A DNA stretch of 9,389 nucleotides from Candidatus Pacearchaeota archaeon (GTDB taxonomy: Archaea > Nanobdellota > Nanobdellia > Pacearchaeales > GW2011-AR1): assembly GCA_016186375.1 (NCBI GenBank), contig JACPLS010000012.1, positions 1 through 9,389 on the forward strand, in the 5' to 3' direction. Below the pieces are notes generated by a model. It was not told the DNA's origin. It saw only the letters and a program-made list of their open reading frames with translations, and made no database searches. A program made the position numbers and the translations under genes. Below are positions 1 to 5,566 of the stretch, in pieces. Positions within the stretch are counted from its first letter, which is position 1. The number at the start of each line of letters is the position of its first letter.

Positions 1-111
1 CTGCAATCAGCGAGAATAAACGAAGAAACATTGAGATGGATTAATCACAATATTAATGTTTTGAATCGAGCAAAACATGAGTGGAAAATAAATCCAAAGT
101 TTATGGTTTAG
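1..111 (+). CDS. 3' end of an unidentified protein (partial)
   Basis: Frame 1 is open from the window edge for 36 codons and ends at a TAG at 109-111. The visible C-terminus contains TLRWINHNINVL, a charged helical stretch with little else to classify, and ends in KFMV. The start and most of the gene lie outside the window, so no function can be given. The gene points towards the tRNA-Leu on the other strand, and the tRNA 3' end lies 36 bp away, so the two units are convergent. Codon use is AT-rich and consistent with an ordinary gene, but 36 codons of open frame could also arise by chance. Confidence 0.45.
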   Translation: MQSARINEETLRWINHNINVLNRAKHEWKINPKFMV

Positions 112-147
112 AATTTACACATAGCCTGATTAAGTTTTATAATAAAA

Positions 148-283
148 TGCGAGGGAGAGGATTCGAACCTCCGAAGGCACTAAGCCACAGGATCTCTTAT
201 GAACATGATCCTGTTTGCTTACTCTCTCTAACGAAAGAGCGACATCTTAAGTCCTGCGCATTTGACCACTTTGCTACCCTCGC
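148..283 (-). tRNA. tRNA-Leu (anticodon UAA), with intron
   Basis: Read on the minus strand, the gene has a 7-bp acceptor stem (GCGAGGG 283-277 with CCCTCGC 155-149), discriminator A at 148, a D arm with GTGGT, a 5-bp anticodon stem CAGGA/TCCTG, anticodon TAA in the loop CTTAAGA, a long variable arm (GGC-TTAGT-GCC) and a T arm with loop TTCGAAT. The class II variable arm plus A73 identifies leucine rather than serine. CCA is not encoded. The anticodon loop is interrupted between positions 37 and 38 by 52 nt; without it the mature tRNA is 84 nt before CCA addition. The intron position is the usual archaeal one. A TATA-like box lies about 28 bp upstream. Confidence 0.96.
194..245 (-). other. 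tRNA-Leu intron, 52 nt, bulge-helix-bulge type
   Basis: The intron lies between G37 (246) and A38 (193). Loop bases CUUA (32-35) pair with UAAG at 199-196 near the intron 3' end to give a 4-bp central helix. The base triplets at both cleavage sites are AGA, cut as AG|A, which is the expected geometry for the archaeal splicing endonuclease. The outer helix on the intron side is weak, so this is a relaxed motif. The intron also has a small CTCT/AGAG hairpin and a segment that can compete for the 3' anticodon stem (see findings). Confidence 0.88.
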
Positions 284-304
284 ATGTATTTTGGAATAAA
301 ACAG

Positions 305-332
305 GATTTTTAAAGTATTCTCTTTAAAAATC
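305..332. promoter_or_regulatory. 11-bp inverted repeat covering the tRNA-Leu TATA box
   Basis: GATTTTTAAAG (305-315) and CTTTAAAAATC (322-332) are perfect inverted repeats separated by 6 bp. The arm nearer the tRNA places TTTAAAAAT about 28 bp from the tRNA 5' end, the expected TATA position in archaea. The other arm is the same box facing right. Whether it is an operator, a two-way promoter or a by-product of AT-rich sequence cannot be decided here. Confidence 0.5.
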
Positions 333-374
333 AGAGGTTAAAATATTGAATAATAATTATTTTTATCAAGAAGT

Positions 375-415
375 AAAGTTTAAATAGATTATTTATTCAT
401 TAAAGTTTATAAATA
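375..415 (+). promoter_or_regulatory. Candidate TATA boxes for the 59-aa membrane protein
   Basis: AAGTTTAAATAG (376-387 region) and GTTTATAAATA (405-415) are two TATA-like boxes 42-50 and about 19 bp upstream of the ATG at 429. The first would give a short leader. The second is slightly too close for a normal leaderless start. No Shine-Dalgarno site precedes the ATG. Confidence 0.4.
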
Positions 416-428
416 AAGCATAAACAAA

Positions 429-608
429 ATGAAAAAAATAAATATTATCTCTTTGGTTTTTGGTATTTTAGGCATAATAGTCTTGATATTCGGGTGGCTT
501 ACTATTTTTGGAGAAGGGAGCGGTCTTATGGTTATAGGTTTTGGATTTCCTTTTCTAATTATAGGTATAATTATTTGGTTAGTTGGACTGCTAATTAAAA
601 GAGAATAA
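429..608 (+). CDS. Small two-helix membrane protein (59 aa)
   Basis: An ATG at 429 opens a 59-codon frame ending in TAA at 606-608. The product begins MKKINIISLVFGI and is almost wholly hydrophobic: one membrane helix at about residues 5-27, a short turn FGEGSGLM, and a second helix at about 35-56, closing with the charged tail KRE. This layout, with a positive N-terminus and a positive tail, suggests a helical hairpin in the cytoplasmic membrane with both ends inside the cell. No family is recognised. TATA-like boxes precede it, and the structured repeat begins 32 bp after the stop. Regular hydrophobic periodicity and the KK/KRE ends make a real gene likely, but the length limits certainty. 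Confidence 0.7.
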   Translation: MKKINIISLVFGILGIIVLIFGWLTIFGEGSGLMVIGFGFPFLIIGIIIWLVGLLIKRE

Positions 609-640
609 TATCAAAAAATATTTCCTTTATTATTTATTTA

Positions 641-760
641 TGTCAAGGAACCTGACGAAAACCGCACCTTTTAAGGTGCGGTAGTTCCTTGATCATCCAA
701 AAGACGAGCGCCTGTCACAAACCTCGCCTATTAAGGCGAGGTGGCGCATCGTCTTTTTGA
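641..760 (+). repeat. Structured two-hairpin repeat, copy 1
   Basis: Hairpin A has outer stem TCAAGGAAC (643-651) with GTTCCTTGA (684-692), a 9-nt 5' bulge CTGACGAAA, inner stem ACCGCACC (661-668) with GGTGCGGT (675-682), and loop TTTTAA. After a 6-nt linker ending ATCC, hairpin B has AAAAGACGA (699-707) with TCGTCTTTT (749-757), then GCGCC with GGCGC, a 5' bulge TGTCACAA, inner stem ACCTCGCC (721-728) with GGCGAGGT (735-742), and loop TATTAA. It lies between the convergent ends of the 59-aa gene and the minus-strand operon. Copy 2 at 5567 has the same architecture with compensatory changes. Orientation is given as + because both copies face the same way; the transcribed strand, if any, is unknown. 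Confidence 0.9.
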
Positions 761-798
761 TATTAAGAAAAGATATTAATATGAATGGAAAGCTAAAA

Positions 799-1269
799 TT
801 ATGAAAACATTTTTGGCTCATAAAAAGCTTCTGGCCTTAGTACACTAGCATCAACTCCTTTGAGACAATACTTGGACTTTACAAAGTTTCTAATAAAAGT
901 TAATGGATTGAAATGAACTTCTCTTCTTATCGCAAAGGTCATCTGTAAATCAATAGGTCTTCTTGCACGAAGGGATGCAATAGCTCCTTTTTCTCTATAC
1001 TTTGGATCATAGAAAAGAAATATAGCACAATTGCCCACCCTCCCATCTGTAAAAAATCCCAGAGGATCCAATCTTGACTTATCCCTCTTAAATCTTATTT
1101 CCAAATCACTTGGAAAATAAACTTCTAAAGCTCTCTTTAATTCTAATGCAAAGGGTTCAAGAAAATAGGCGCGGTTTAGGAATAGAGTAATATTTGGAGT
1201 AAATAAATTTTCTGGATAATGAAATCCCCATTGTTCTGTACAAATAATTCTATTATCCTTTTTATCCAT
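799..1269 (-). CDS. Unidentified protein, 156 aa
   Basis: The product begins MDKKDNRIICTEQWGFHY and is a soluble mixed protein rich in aromatic and basic residues. It has no signal peptide, membrane helix or motif I recognise. Notable stretches are LALELKRALEVYF-like helical sequence around residues 40-52, the central GFFTDGRVGNCAIFLFYDP (about 71-89) and RARRPIDLQMTFAIRREVHF (about 101-120), which looks like alternating strands. It is the last of three genes in the same direction, starting 24 bp after the stop of the 53-aa gene, so co-transcription is likely. The ATG at 1269 is the first start in the frame. It converges on structured repeat copy 1, whose last stem ends about 40 bp beyond its stop codon. 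No function can be assigned. Confidence 0.8.
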   Translation of the reverse strand: MDKKDNRIICTEQWGFHYPENLFTPNITLFLNRAYFLEPFALELKRALEVYFPSDLEIRFKRDKSRLDPLGFFTDGRVGNCAIFLFYDPKYREKGAIASLRARRPIDLQMTFAIRREVHFNPLTFIRNFVKSKYCLKGVDASVLRPEAFYEPKMFS

Positions 1270-1293
1270 TATTATAAACCTATTTTTTAATTT

Positions 1294-1455
1294 TTATTCT
1301 TCAGTATCTAATTTTTTCAAAATTTCATTGCTCTCTCTTGATACATGCTGAATTGTTTCCTCATCACTAGTGTTAGAGTGTTTTGCCTTGAACTTTAAAG
1401 CATAAGCTGCTCCAGCAATAAGAGCCATTTTCAATCTCTTTTTTTCATTAGTCAT
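1294..1455 (-). CDS. Small protein, 53 aa, unidentified
   Basis: An ATG at 1455 (minus strand) opens 53 codons ending in TAA at 1296-1294. The protein starts MTNEKKRLKMALIAGAAYALKFK: a basic end, a short alanine-rich hydrophobic segment (residues 10-20) and then a polar helical tail that is rich in acid and ends LKKLDTEE. The hydrophobic segment is too short for a confident membrane helix but could sit on the membrane surface. It lies 31 bp after the regulator gene and 24 bp before the 156-aa gene, all in one direction, as expected of an operon member. The spacing and sensible composition support it. No family is recognised. Confidence 0.65.
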   Translation of the reverse strand: MTNEKKRLKMALIAGAAYALKFKAKHSNTSDEETIQHVSRESNEILKKLDTEE

Positions 1456-1486
1456 AAAAACTTAAAAAAACATGGCTTTAAATAAA

Positions 1487-2326
1487 TTATTGTTTTAACT
1501 TCTCTAATTCGAAAAGGCGCTTTTTTGCACTTACTGAAGAAGAAAAAATTTTCCAGAATATACGGGAAAGCCATTCAACCCAATCCTTATCTTTGATATT
1601 ATAAAATATGAAAATCTTTTTATCAAGTTCATTTATTTTTCCTGTTGGCTCTTTTATTTCTTTTATAACAAAAAAAGTATTATCAACAATTGTTGCCCTT
1701 AGAGGATGTTCCCTATGCCTTATTTCAATTAATTCTTTTCCATATTTATAGTTTAATTCGAGAATATTTTCAATGTTTTTCTTTCCTAAAATATCGACTC
1801 TACAAAGAATTTTTATTGTGATTCCTTTTTTTAACAGTTTGTCTATGATATCAATAATCCTCTCATTTTTCTGTGTGAGATTAATAAAAGACAAATTACC
1901 TGAAAAAATAAGAAGTTTATTCTCTGCTTTTTCCAGAATATTTTTAACGTTGAGGAAACCCGCTATTTCTTCGCTTTTTTCTGTTTTTACTTTAACCTGT
2001 TTGTTTTTTTCTGAAACATGCTGAAAAATATCAAAGGCTGAAAAATCTTCCTTCCTTTTAGCGCTGAGGATATCAGATTCTAATATTTCCTGGAATATGG
2101 AAGAATTTATTTTTTCAACTGAACTCCAGAAAACAATTTTTAGTGCGCCTCTTGTGCCTCCTCTAAATATTCTGGTTGCTAAAGTTCCATAACTTTTTTC
2201 TATCTCTGAAACGTATCTGTCAGCTGTACGCCAATTTTTTCCAACATGCATTGCGATTTCTTGAATTGAGCGCGGTTTAGAATATACAAAATCTTCTATT
2301 TTTTTAATTATTTCGTTATTTAACAT
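1487..2326 (-). CDS. HTH regulator with PLD-like (TrmB-like) sensor domain
   Basis: 279 aa. Residues about 1-66 form a winged helix-turn-helix: helix SIQEIAMHVG, recognition helix around NWRTADRYVSEIEK (31-44), and a wing with RGGTRGALKIVFW (55-67). Residues about 127-262 resemble the PLD-like fold used as a ligand-binding domain in TrmB-family archaeal regulators: LLIFSGNLSF, KKGITIKILCRV, then HREHPLRATIVDN (204-216) in the place of the HKD motif, followed by FFVIKEIKE. The canonical HxK(x)4D is not intact, so enzyme activity is unlikely and a sensor role is the inference. TrmB proteins control sugar genes; the ligand here is unknown. It is divergent from the 2431-4206 operon, with a 104-bp shared promoter region rich in TTGT/ACAA half-sites. 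A TATA-like box 24 bp upstream implies a leaderless start. Confidence 0.82.
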   Translation of the reverse strand: MLNNEIIKKIEDFVYSKPRSIQEIAMHVGKNWRTADRYVSEIEKSYGTLATRIFRGGTRGALKIVFWSSVEKINSSIFQEILESDILSAKRKEDFSAFDIFQHVSEKNKQVKVKTEKSEEIAGFLNVKNILEKAENKLLIFSGNLSFINLTQKNERIIDIIDKLLKKGITIKILCRVDILGKKNIENILELNYKYGKELIEIRHREHPLRATIVDNTFFVIKEIKEPTGKINELDKKIFIFYNIKDKDWVEWLSRIFWKIFSSSVSAKKRLFELEKLKQ

Positions 2327-2345
2327 ATAAAAGTATATTTTTATC

Positions 2346-2353
2346 TATTATAA
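2346..2353 (-). promoter_or_regulatory. TATA-like box for the HTH-PLD regulator
   Basis: TTATAATA read on the minus strand is centred about 24 bp upstream of the ATG at 2326. This spacing fits a leaderless archaeal transcript and agrees with the absence of a Shine-Dalgarno site. Confidence 0.55.
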
Positions 2354-2359
2354 GCTTTA

Positions 2360-2415
2360 TTGTCATATACAACGCCATTGACAAATTTTTGTAAGTAATA
2401 TACAAGTAGTTTACA
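2360..2415. promoter_or_regulatory. Cluster of TTGT/ACAA half-sites between divergent genes
   Basis: TTGTCATATACAA (2360-2372) is a dyad with 4-bp arms. ACAAATTTTTGT (2381-2392) is a second dyad with its centre about two helical turns away. ATATACAA recurs at 2365-2372 and 2398-2405, and TTTACAAG follows at about 2410-2417. The cluster sits between the two TATA boxes, where a repressor or activator of both units would bind. The divergent HTH-PLD regulator is the natural candidate, by inference only. Confidence 0.45.
2396..2403 (+). promoter_or_regulatory. TATA-like box for the unknown operon
   Basis: TAATATAC is centred about 31 bp upstream of the ATG at 2431, giving a predicted transcription start a few bases before the start codon. 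No Shine-Dalgarno site is present, so the first gene of the operon appears nearly leaderless. Confidence 0.45.
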
Positions 2416-2430
2416 AGTCTATGATATAGT

Positions 2431-3162
2431 ATGAATAAAAAACTTAAATCTAAGGGTTTTGAAATATCGCTTGGCCGAACTTTGTTAAGATCTAAAGACA
2501 CAAACAAAATTTTTATACATCCTCCTTATGGTGAAGATAATTTTATTAATTTAGCAAATGAAATTGAAAGAGATAGATTAGAAAAACCAACTTTTGGCGA
2601 CCTTGTCGAATTTGTATATTCTGCTTTAACTCTCAATGAAACAAATATTGACTTAAAATATAGTATTTTTTATTCACTTCCTTATTTTCTAATGAAACAT
2701 GGGCAATTACTTTCATTCACTGGAATTTATTCAGTTAATAATAAAGGAGTTTATATTGAGGATTTTCCAAAATTATTGTGGTGTAATTGCGGTTTTAATA
2801 GGGTTGTATTTGACGAGAATAATTTAATAGAAAGATTAGAAAAAGAAGATAAAAGGTTGCGATATGTGCCTTTTGGATTTAAAGAGGGTATTCAAACTTC
2901 TGACGAAATTGTAAAAAATCCATTTATTCTCGCTCTTTGTGGAAGTGGAGAAATCGCTATAAGAAGAACTGAAATGTTATCTGAAATTGGGAAAGTTTCA
3001 TTTTCGAATTTTAATAGGTCAATAAATGAAAAATATTTGATTTCAATTGGTTATGAACCGGGCATTACTATTATAGAAAAAGCGAGAGCAGATGATAGCG
3101 AGGGTGATACTAGAGGATATACTTTTGCATGGATGAAAGGTGATGAAAAAAATGAAGAATAA
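2431..3162 (+). CDS. Unidentified protein, 243 aa; first gene of unknown operon
   Basis: The product starts MNKKLKSKGFEISLGRTLL and is soluble and mixed alpha/beta, with no signal peptide. Visible points are FIHPPYGEDNFINLANEIERD (about 28-48), a hydrophobic helix around VEFVYSAL and YSLPYFLM, a cysteine pair in LWCNCGFNRVVF (C118 and C120), FILALCGSGEIAIRR (about 165-179) and a closing acidic stretch. The strand-like ISIGYEPGITIIEKAR near the end could pair with the cysteine region. None of these identifies a family. The ATG at 2431 is supported by the TATA-box spacing. The 3' end overlaps the next gene by 11 bases if that gene starts at 3152, which indicates translational coupling. Codon use matches its neighbours. 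Confidence 0.82.
   Translation: MNKKLKSKGFEISLGRTLLRSKDTNKIFIHPPYGEDNFINLANEIERDRLEKPTFGDLVEFVYSALTLNETNIDLKYSIFYSLPYFLMKHGQLLSFTGIYSVNNKGVYIEDFPKLLWCNCGFNRVVFDENNLIERLEKEDKRLRYVPFGFKEGIQTSDEIVKNPFILALCGSGEIAIRRTEMLSEIGKVSFSNFNRSINEKYLISIGYEPGITIIEKARADDSEGDTRGYTFAWMKGDEKNEE
3139..3144 (+). promoter_or_regulatory. Shine-Dalgarno site that sets the start at 3152
   Basis: AAAGGTGAT (3136-3144) matches the second half of the ideal archaeal AGGAGGTGAT and stands 7 bases before ATG 3152. GTG 3140 and ATG 3143 are in the same frame but lie inside this site, so 3152 is the better start. Confidence 0.6.
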
Positions 3163-3325
3163 AAAATGTGCATTTACAGACTGCATGCTAGAAGATGGAG
3201 GCTCTATGCATTTGAAAGAACTAATTCTAAGAGGTTATAGCCTCCTGCCTCTTGCTTGTGATGGGATATTAGTTCTTAGAAAACAAATAGAAAAAGTGAA
3301 AGGAGGTGATGAAAAATGGAACTAA
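3152..3325 (+). CDS. Small protein, 57 aa; second gene of unknown operon
   Basis: With the start at ATG 3152 the protein is 57 aa: MKNKKCAFTDCMLEDGG, then a leucine-rich amphipathic middle (LKELILRGYSLLPLACDGILVLRKQIEK) and a polar tail. Three cysteines (C6, C11 and one in the LACDG segment) could bind a metal or form a disulfide, but there is no standard zinc-finger spacing. It begins inside the end of the 243-aa gene and its stop at 3323-3325 overlaps the start of the next gene by 10 bases, so all three are co-translated. An in-frame start three codons upstream is possible. Its conserved placement between two larger genes suggests a small partner or regulator of one of them, which is inference. 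Confidence 0.7.
   Translation: MKNKKCAFTDCMLEDGGSMHLKELILRGYSLLPLACDGILVLRKQIEKVKGGDEKWN
3301..3310 (+). promoter_or_regulatory. Full-length Shine-Dalgarno site
   Basis: AGGAGGTGAT is the complete complement of the usual archaeal 16S 3' tail and stands 5 bases before ATG 3316. It confirms this start and shows that internal operon genes here use Shine-Dalgarno initiation although first genes appear leaderless. Confidence 0.85.
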
Positions 3326-4206
3326 TAGGAAATGCTCTGGATATATTAAATGTGAAAGGTGAATTTATAGGAAATTTAAGCATTCCTGGCTGTTTAGACG
3401 AAATAATGTTAGTTCATAATGAAGAAAGGCGTGCAAGAATAAATTATAATGATCCTTTTAGTGTTTCAAGTAGAAATTCTCCTAACTTTTCTACATTAGT
3501 TAATAATAGAAAAGCTAAAATTAGAAAAACTCTAATTGAGATGATTAAAGATGTTGGATTGCCGGGAGAAAATAATAGCAGAAACCGTGCAATGAATCAA
3601 TTAGTTGTACAATATATATGCCTAGATTTTAGAAAACATTATGATTTATTATCAAATGAATTATTCTCACTAAAAAGAGTTATTAAAACTGATAGTGCGA
3701 GGATTATTAATACAAGCTATAGCTCACCAAAATTTGCAGAAACTAAATTTGAAATTCCTCTTTTCTTTGGAGCAAACCTTTCAGAAACTTATTCGGAGTT
3801 TAAAGCATCTTCAGAAGATAATAAATATAAATATGAAATAGTTATACAATCGCGGACACCGCCTATTACCAAGAATGCAAAAGAGAATGCTAGACAAGCT
3901 TATTCAAGATATTATAAAGCAGTATCTGAATCTTTGGAAGATAATGAGATTGGCCAATTTATTCATAAGAATATAGAATCTAAACTAATAAATATGAAGC
4001 TTAGAATGTTCTGGATACCCAAGTCTTCTGAATTAAAAATAGAAGCTACTGCAATAGACAAAGATCCTATCTTAGTTGCTGAACTATGCAATCATCCTGA
4101 ATATAGTGGTTATAGATACCTGATTGACAGGTGGGATGTTAAGGGTGAAATTCCATATGAACACTATTTAGTGGAATTCACAGAAACTAAAGCAGGAGAA
4201 AAATGA
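3316..4206 (+). CDS. Unidentified protein, 296 aa; third gene of unknown operon
   Basis: The start is fixed by the ideal ribosome binding site. The product begins MELIGNALDILNVKGEFIGNLSIPGCLDEIML. The N-terminal ~50 residues look like small beta strands; a long helical region follows (about 65-125, with RKAKIRKTLIEMIKDVG and MNQLVVQYICLDFRKHYDLLSNELFSLKRVI). A beta-rich part comes next (KFEIPLFFGANLSETY, YKYEIVIQSRTPPI), then a basic helix (AKENARQAYSRYYKAVSES), and a C-terminal strand-rich segment ending HYLVEFTETKAGEK. There is no signal peptide or membrane helix. No family is recognised and no catalytic motif stands out. The 70 bp after it are T-rich and likely end the transcript. Confidence 0.85.
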   Translation: MELIGNALDILNVKGEFIGNLSIPGCLDEIMLVHNEERRARINYNDPFSVSSRNSPNFSTLVNNRKAKIRKTLIEMIKDVGLPGENNSRNRAMNQLVVQYICLDFRKHYDLLSNELFSLKRVIKTDSARIINTSYSSPKFAETKFEIPLFFGANLSETYSEFKASSEDNKYKYEIVIQSRTPPITKNAKENARQAYSRYYKAVSESLEDNEIGQFIHKNIESKLINMKLRMFWIPKSSELKIEATAIDKDPILVAELCNHPEYSGYRYLIDRWDVKGEIPYEHYLVEFTETKAGEK

Positions 4207-4207
4207 A

Positions 4208-4240
4208 TAATTATTTTATTTTTATTATTTTTGTATTTCA
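4208..4240 (+). terminator. T-rich end of the unknown operon
   Basis: Just after the stop codon there is a run of short T tracts (TTATTTTATTTTTATTATTT), the usual archaeal type of termination signal without a hairpin. The next gene has its own TATA box, which supports transcription ending here. Confidence 0.4.
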
Positions 4241-4245
4241 TATAT

Positions 4246-4254
4246 GTTTAAATA
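4246..4254 (+). promoter_or_regulatory. TATA box for the 136-aa gene
   Basis: GTTTAAATA is centred about 26 bp before ATG 4276, the expected spacing for a leaderless transcript. An upstream ATG at 4266 ends after six codons, so 4276 is the start. Confidence 0.6.
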
Positions 4255-4275
4255 AGAATATCTTGATGAATAATC

Positions 4276-4686
4276 ATGAGAAATAAGGATATAAATATAA
4301 TAAAATTTCCACAAAGAGTATATGCTCCATCAGTAGAGAAATTGTTTGCTCATTTGGGAGAAGATTTGAAAGCTGAAGTAGACTACACCTTAATTCTTTC
4401 TTATAGAAGAGGATATTCGCCACTTACCAAAGAAAAAGAAAAAAATAGAAGACAACAACACTATGCTGGAGCTAGTGGAATAATACGCTTTCCTAATCAC
4501 AGATGGCTAAATTTTAATTTGGTAGGAGATAGGGAACAAGATAGAACGTGCTTTTTCTACACAGGAGTAAAATTTGATATTGACACTGAAAGATCAATTG
4601 AGGAGCGAAAAAGAAGCCCTACACAACATCCTGATGATGTTGAAGCTGTAAGAACATCAATTGATAAATATTTCCCTAAAACATAA
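4276..4686 (+). CDS. Unidentified basic protein, 136 aa
   Basis: The product starts MRNKDINIIKFPQRVYAPSVEKLFAHLGEDL. After a helical N-terminus (about 18-35) come strands TLILSYRRGY, GIIRFPNHRWLNFNLVGD and CFFYTGVKFDID, separated by a strongly basic polar loop (TKEKEKNRRQQHY, about 51-63), and then an acidic-basic helix ending in VEAVRTSIDKYFPK. The alternating strands with basic loops would suit nucleic-acid or protein binding, but there is no recognised motif. It has its own leaderless-type promoter and lies directly before the recombinase unit. Its stop is 4 bp before the recombinase TATA box. No function is assigned. Confidence 0.78.
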   Translation: MRNKDINIIKFPQRVYAPSVEKLFAHLGEDLKAEVDYTLILSYRRGYSPLTKEKEKNRRQQHYAGASGIIRFPNHRWLNFNLVGDREQDRTCFFYTGVKFDIDTERSIEERKRSPTQHPDDVEAVRTSIDKYFPKT

Positions 4687-4689
4687 ACA

Positions 4690-4697
4690 TTTAAATA
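4690..4697 (+). promoter_or_regulatory. TATA box for the recombinase transcript
   Basis: TTTAAATA predicts transcription starting near 4719, a few bases before the short leader frame at 4726 and about 30 bp before the recombinase start codon. Confidence 0.5.
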
Positions 4698-4725
4698 ATA
4701 GTTCGTTTAATTGGGAGAAGGTAAA

Positions 4726-4758
4726 ATGGACTTAAAAAGAGGAAAAAGAGATGATTGA
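4726..4758 (+). CDS. Possible 10-aa leader peptide overlapping the recombinase start
   Basis: ATG 4726 opens MDLKRGKRDD and stops at TGA 4756-4758, 5 bases inside the recombinase frame, which starts at ATG 4751 in another frame. A purine-rich AAGGT lies 3 bases before it. Ribosomes ending at 4758 could restart at 4751, which would couple or limit recombinase synthesis. It is very short and rich in Lys/Arg, so it may be chance. Confidence 0.3.
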   Translation: MDLKRGKRDD

Positions 4759-5566
4759 AAATTTAGAAGTATTAAATAAATTAAAAAGTGAATTGCGCTT
4801 ACGAGGCTTATCACCAATGACTGTGAGAAATTATGGATTTTTTGTTGATAAATTTATTAAACGAATTGGTAAAAATTCTCAAGATTTAAATCAAGATGAT
4901 GCTAAAATCTATCTATCGGAGCTTTATGAAAATAAAGCTCGAAACACTATCATGTTGGCTTCTGCAGCTCTCAAATTCTTTTTTACCGAAATATTGAAAA
5001 AAGATTTTTCGAATGTTAAAATACCTAAAAAAGACAAACAACTTCCATCTGTGTTGACAAAAGAAGAAGTGAAAAAATTAATAGAATCAACTGATACTGA
5101 AAAATCCAGATTAATAGTTTCATTACTTTATTCGGCAGGATTGAGAGTATCAGAGCTTGTTAATTTAAAGGTTGATGATGTAAATTTTTCTGATGGCACA
5201 GGATGGGTAAGGAAAGGAAAAGGATCCAAAGACCGAATATTTGTAATTTCGCCTAATCTAGCAAAAGAGATAAGTGAATATTTACAAGGAAGAGAGAATA
5301 GGTTTGTTTTTTCTAAAGAAGGGCCACTGACCACAAGAAATATTCAGAAAATAATCAAAAACACGAGTAAGAGAGCCGAAATAAATAAGAAAGTAACTCC
5401 CCATACACTTCGTCATAGCTTTGCAACACATTTATTAGAGCAAGGAACTGACATAAGAGTAATACAAACAATTCTTGGGCACGCGTCCTTAAATACTACA
5501 CAAGTCTATACTCATGTATCCAATGAACAATTAAAAAAGATTCAGAATCCGCTAGATCTTTTATAA
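4751..5566 (+). CDS. xerA: Tyrosine recombinase, archaeal XerA type
   Basis: 271 aa, about full length for archaeal Xer proteins. Residues 4-80 form the core-binding domain (helices LNKLKSELRLRGLSPMTVRNY and following, with the phage-integrase-like SAM fold). Residues about 98-266 form the catalytic domain. The active-site set is complete: R132 in SAGLRVSEL, K157 in RKGKGSKDR, H218 and R221 in TPHTLRHSF, H244 in ILGHASL, and nucleophile Y253 in TQVYTHV. Chromosomal XerA resolves dimers at dif; related enzymes also drive integration of mobile elements. Here the gene lies directly against structured repeat copy 2 (the repeat begins one base after TAA) and is the last gene before it, which argues that it may act on the repeat. 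No dif-like site was recognised nearby. I cannot distinguish a housekeeping XerA from an element integrase by sequence alone. Confidence 0.93.
   Translation: MIENLEVLNKLKSELRLRGLSPMTVRNYGFFVDKFIKRIGKNSQDLNQDDAKIYLSELYENKARNTIMLASAALKFFFTEILKKDFSNVKIPKKDKQLPSVLTKEEVKKLIESTDTEKSRLIVSLLYSAGLRVSELVNLKVDDVNFSDGTGWVRKGKGSKDRIFVISPNLAKEISEYLQGRENRFVFSKEGPLTTRNIQKIIKNTSKRAEINKKVTPHTLRHSFATHLLEQGTDIRVIQTILGHASLNTTQVYTHVSNEQLKKIQNPLDLL

Noticed and set aside
148..283. tRNA-Leu as integration site for the recombinase
   Set aside because: No second copy of the tRNA 3' end was found elsewhere in the window, and the repeats do not include tRNA sequence.
81..299. 72-codon frame on the + strand
   Set aside because: It runs through the complete tRNA-Leu gene in antisense and shows no protein-like signal.
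641..760. Structured repeats as simple intrinsic terminators
   Set aside because: Both end in a T tract after a + strand gene, but two hairpins with conserved large bulges and covariation are much more than a terminator needs. Ending transcription may still be a side effect.
2316..2507. 63-codon minus-strand frame crossing the divergent promoter
   Set aside because: It overlaps the regulator's start and the beginning of the 243-aa gene in antisense, and its sequence is the reverse of the promoter region.
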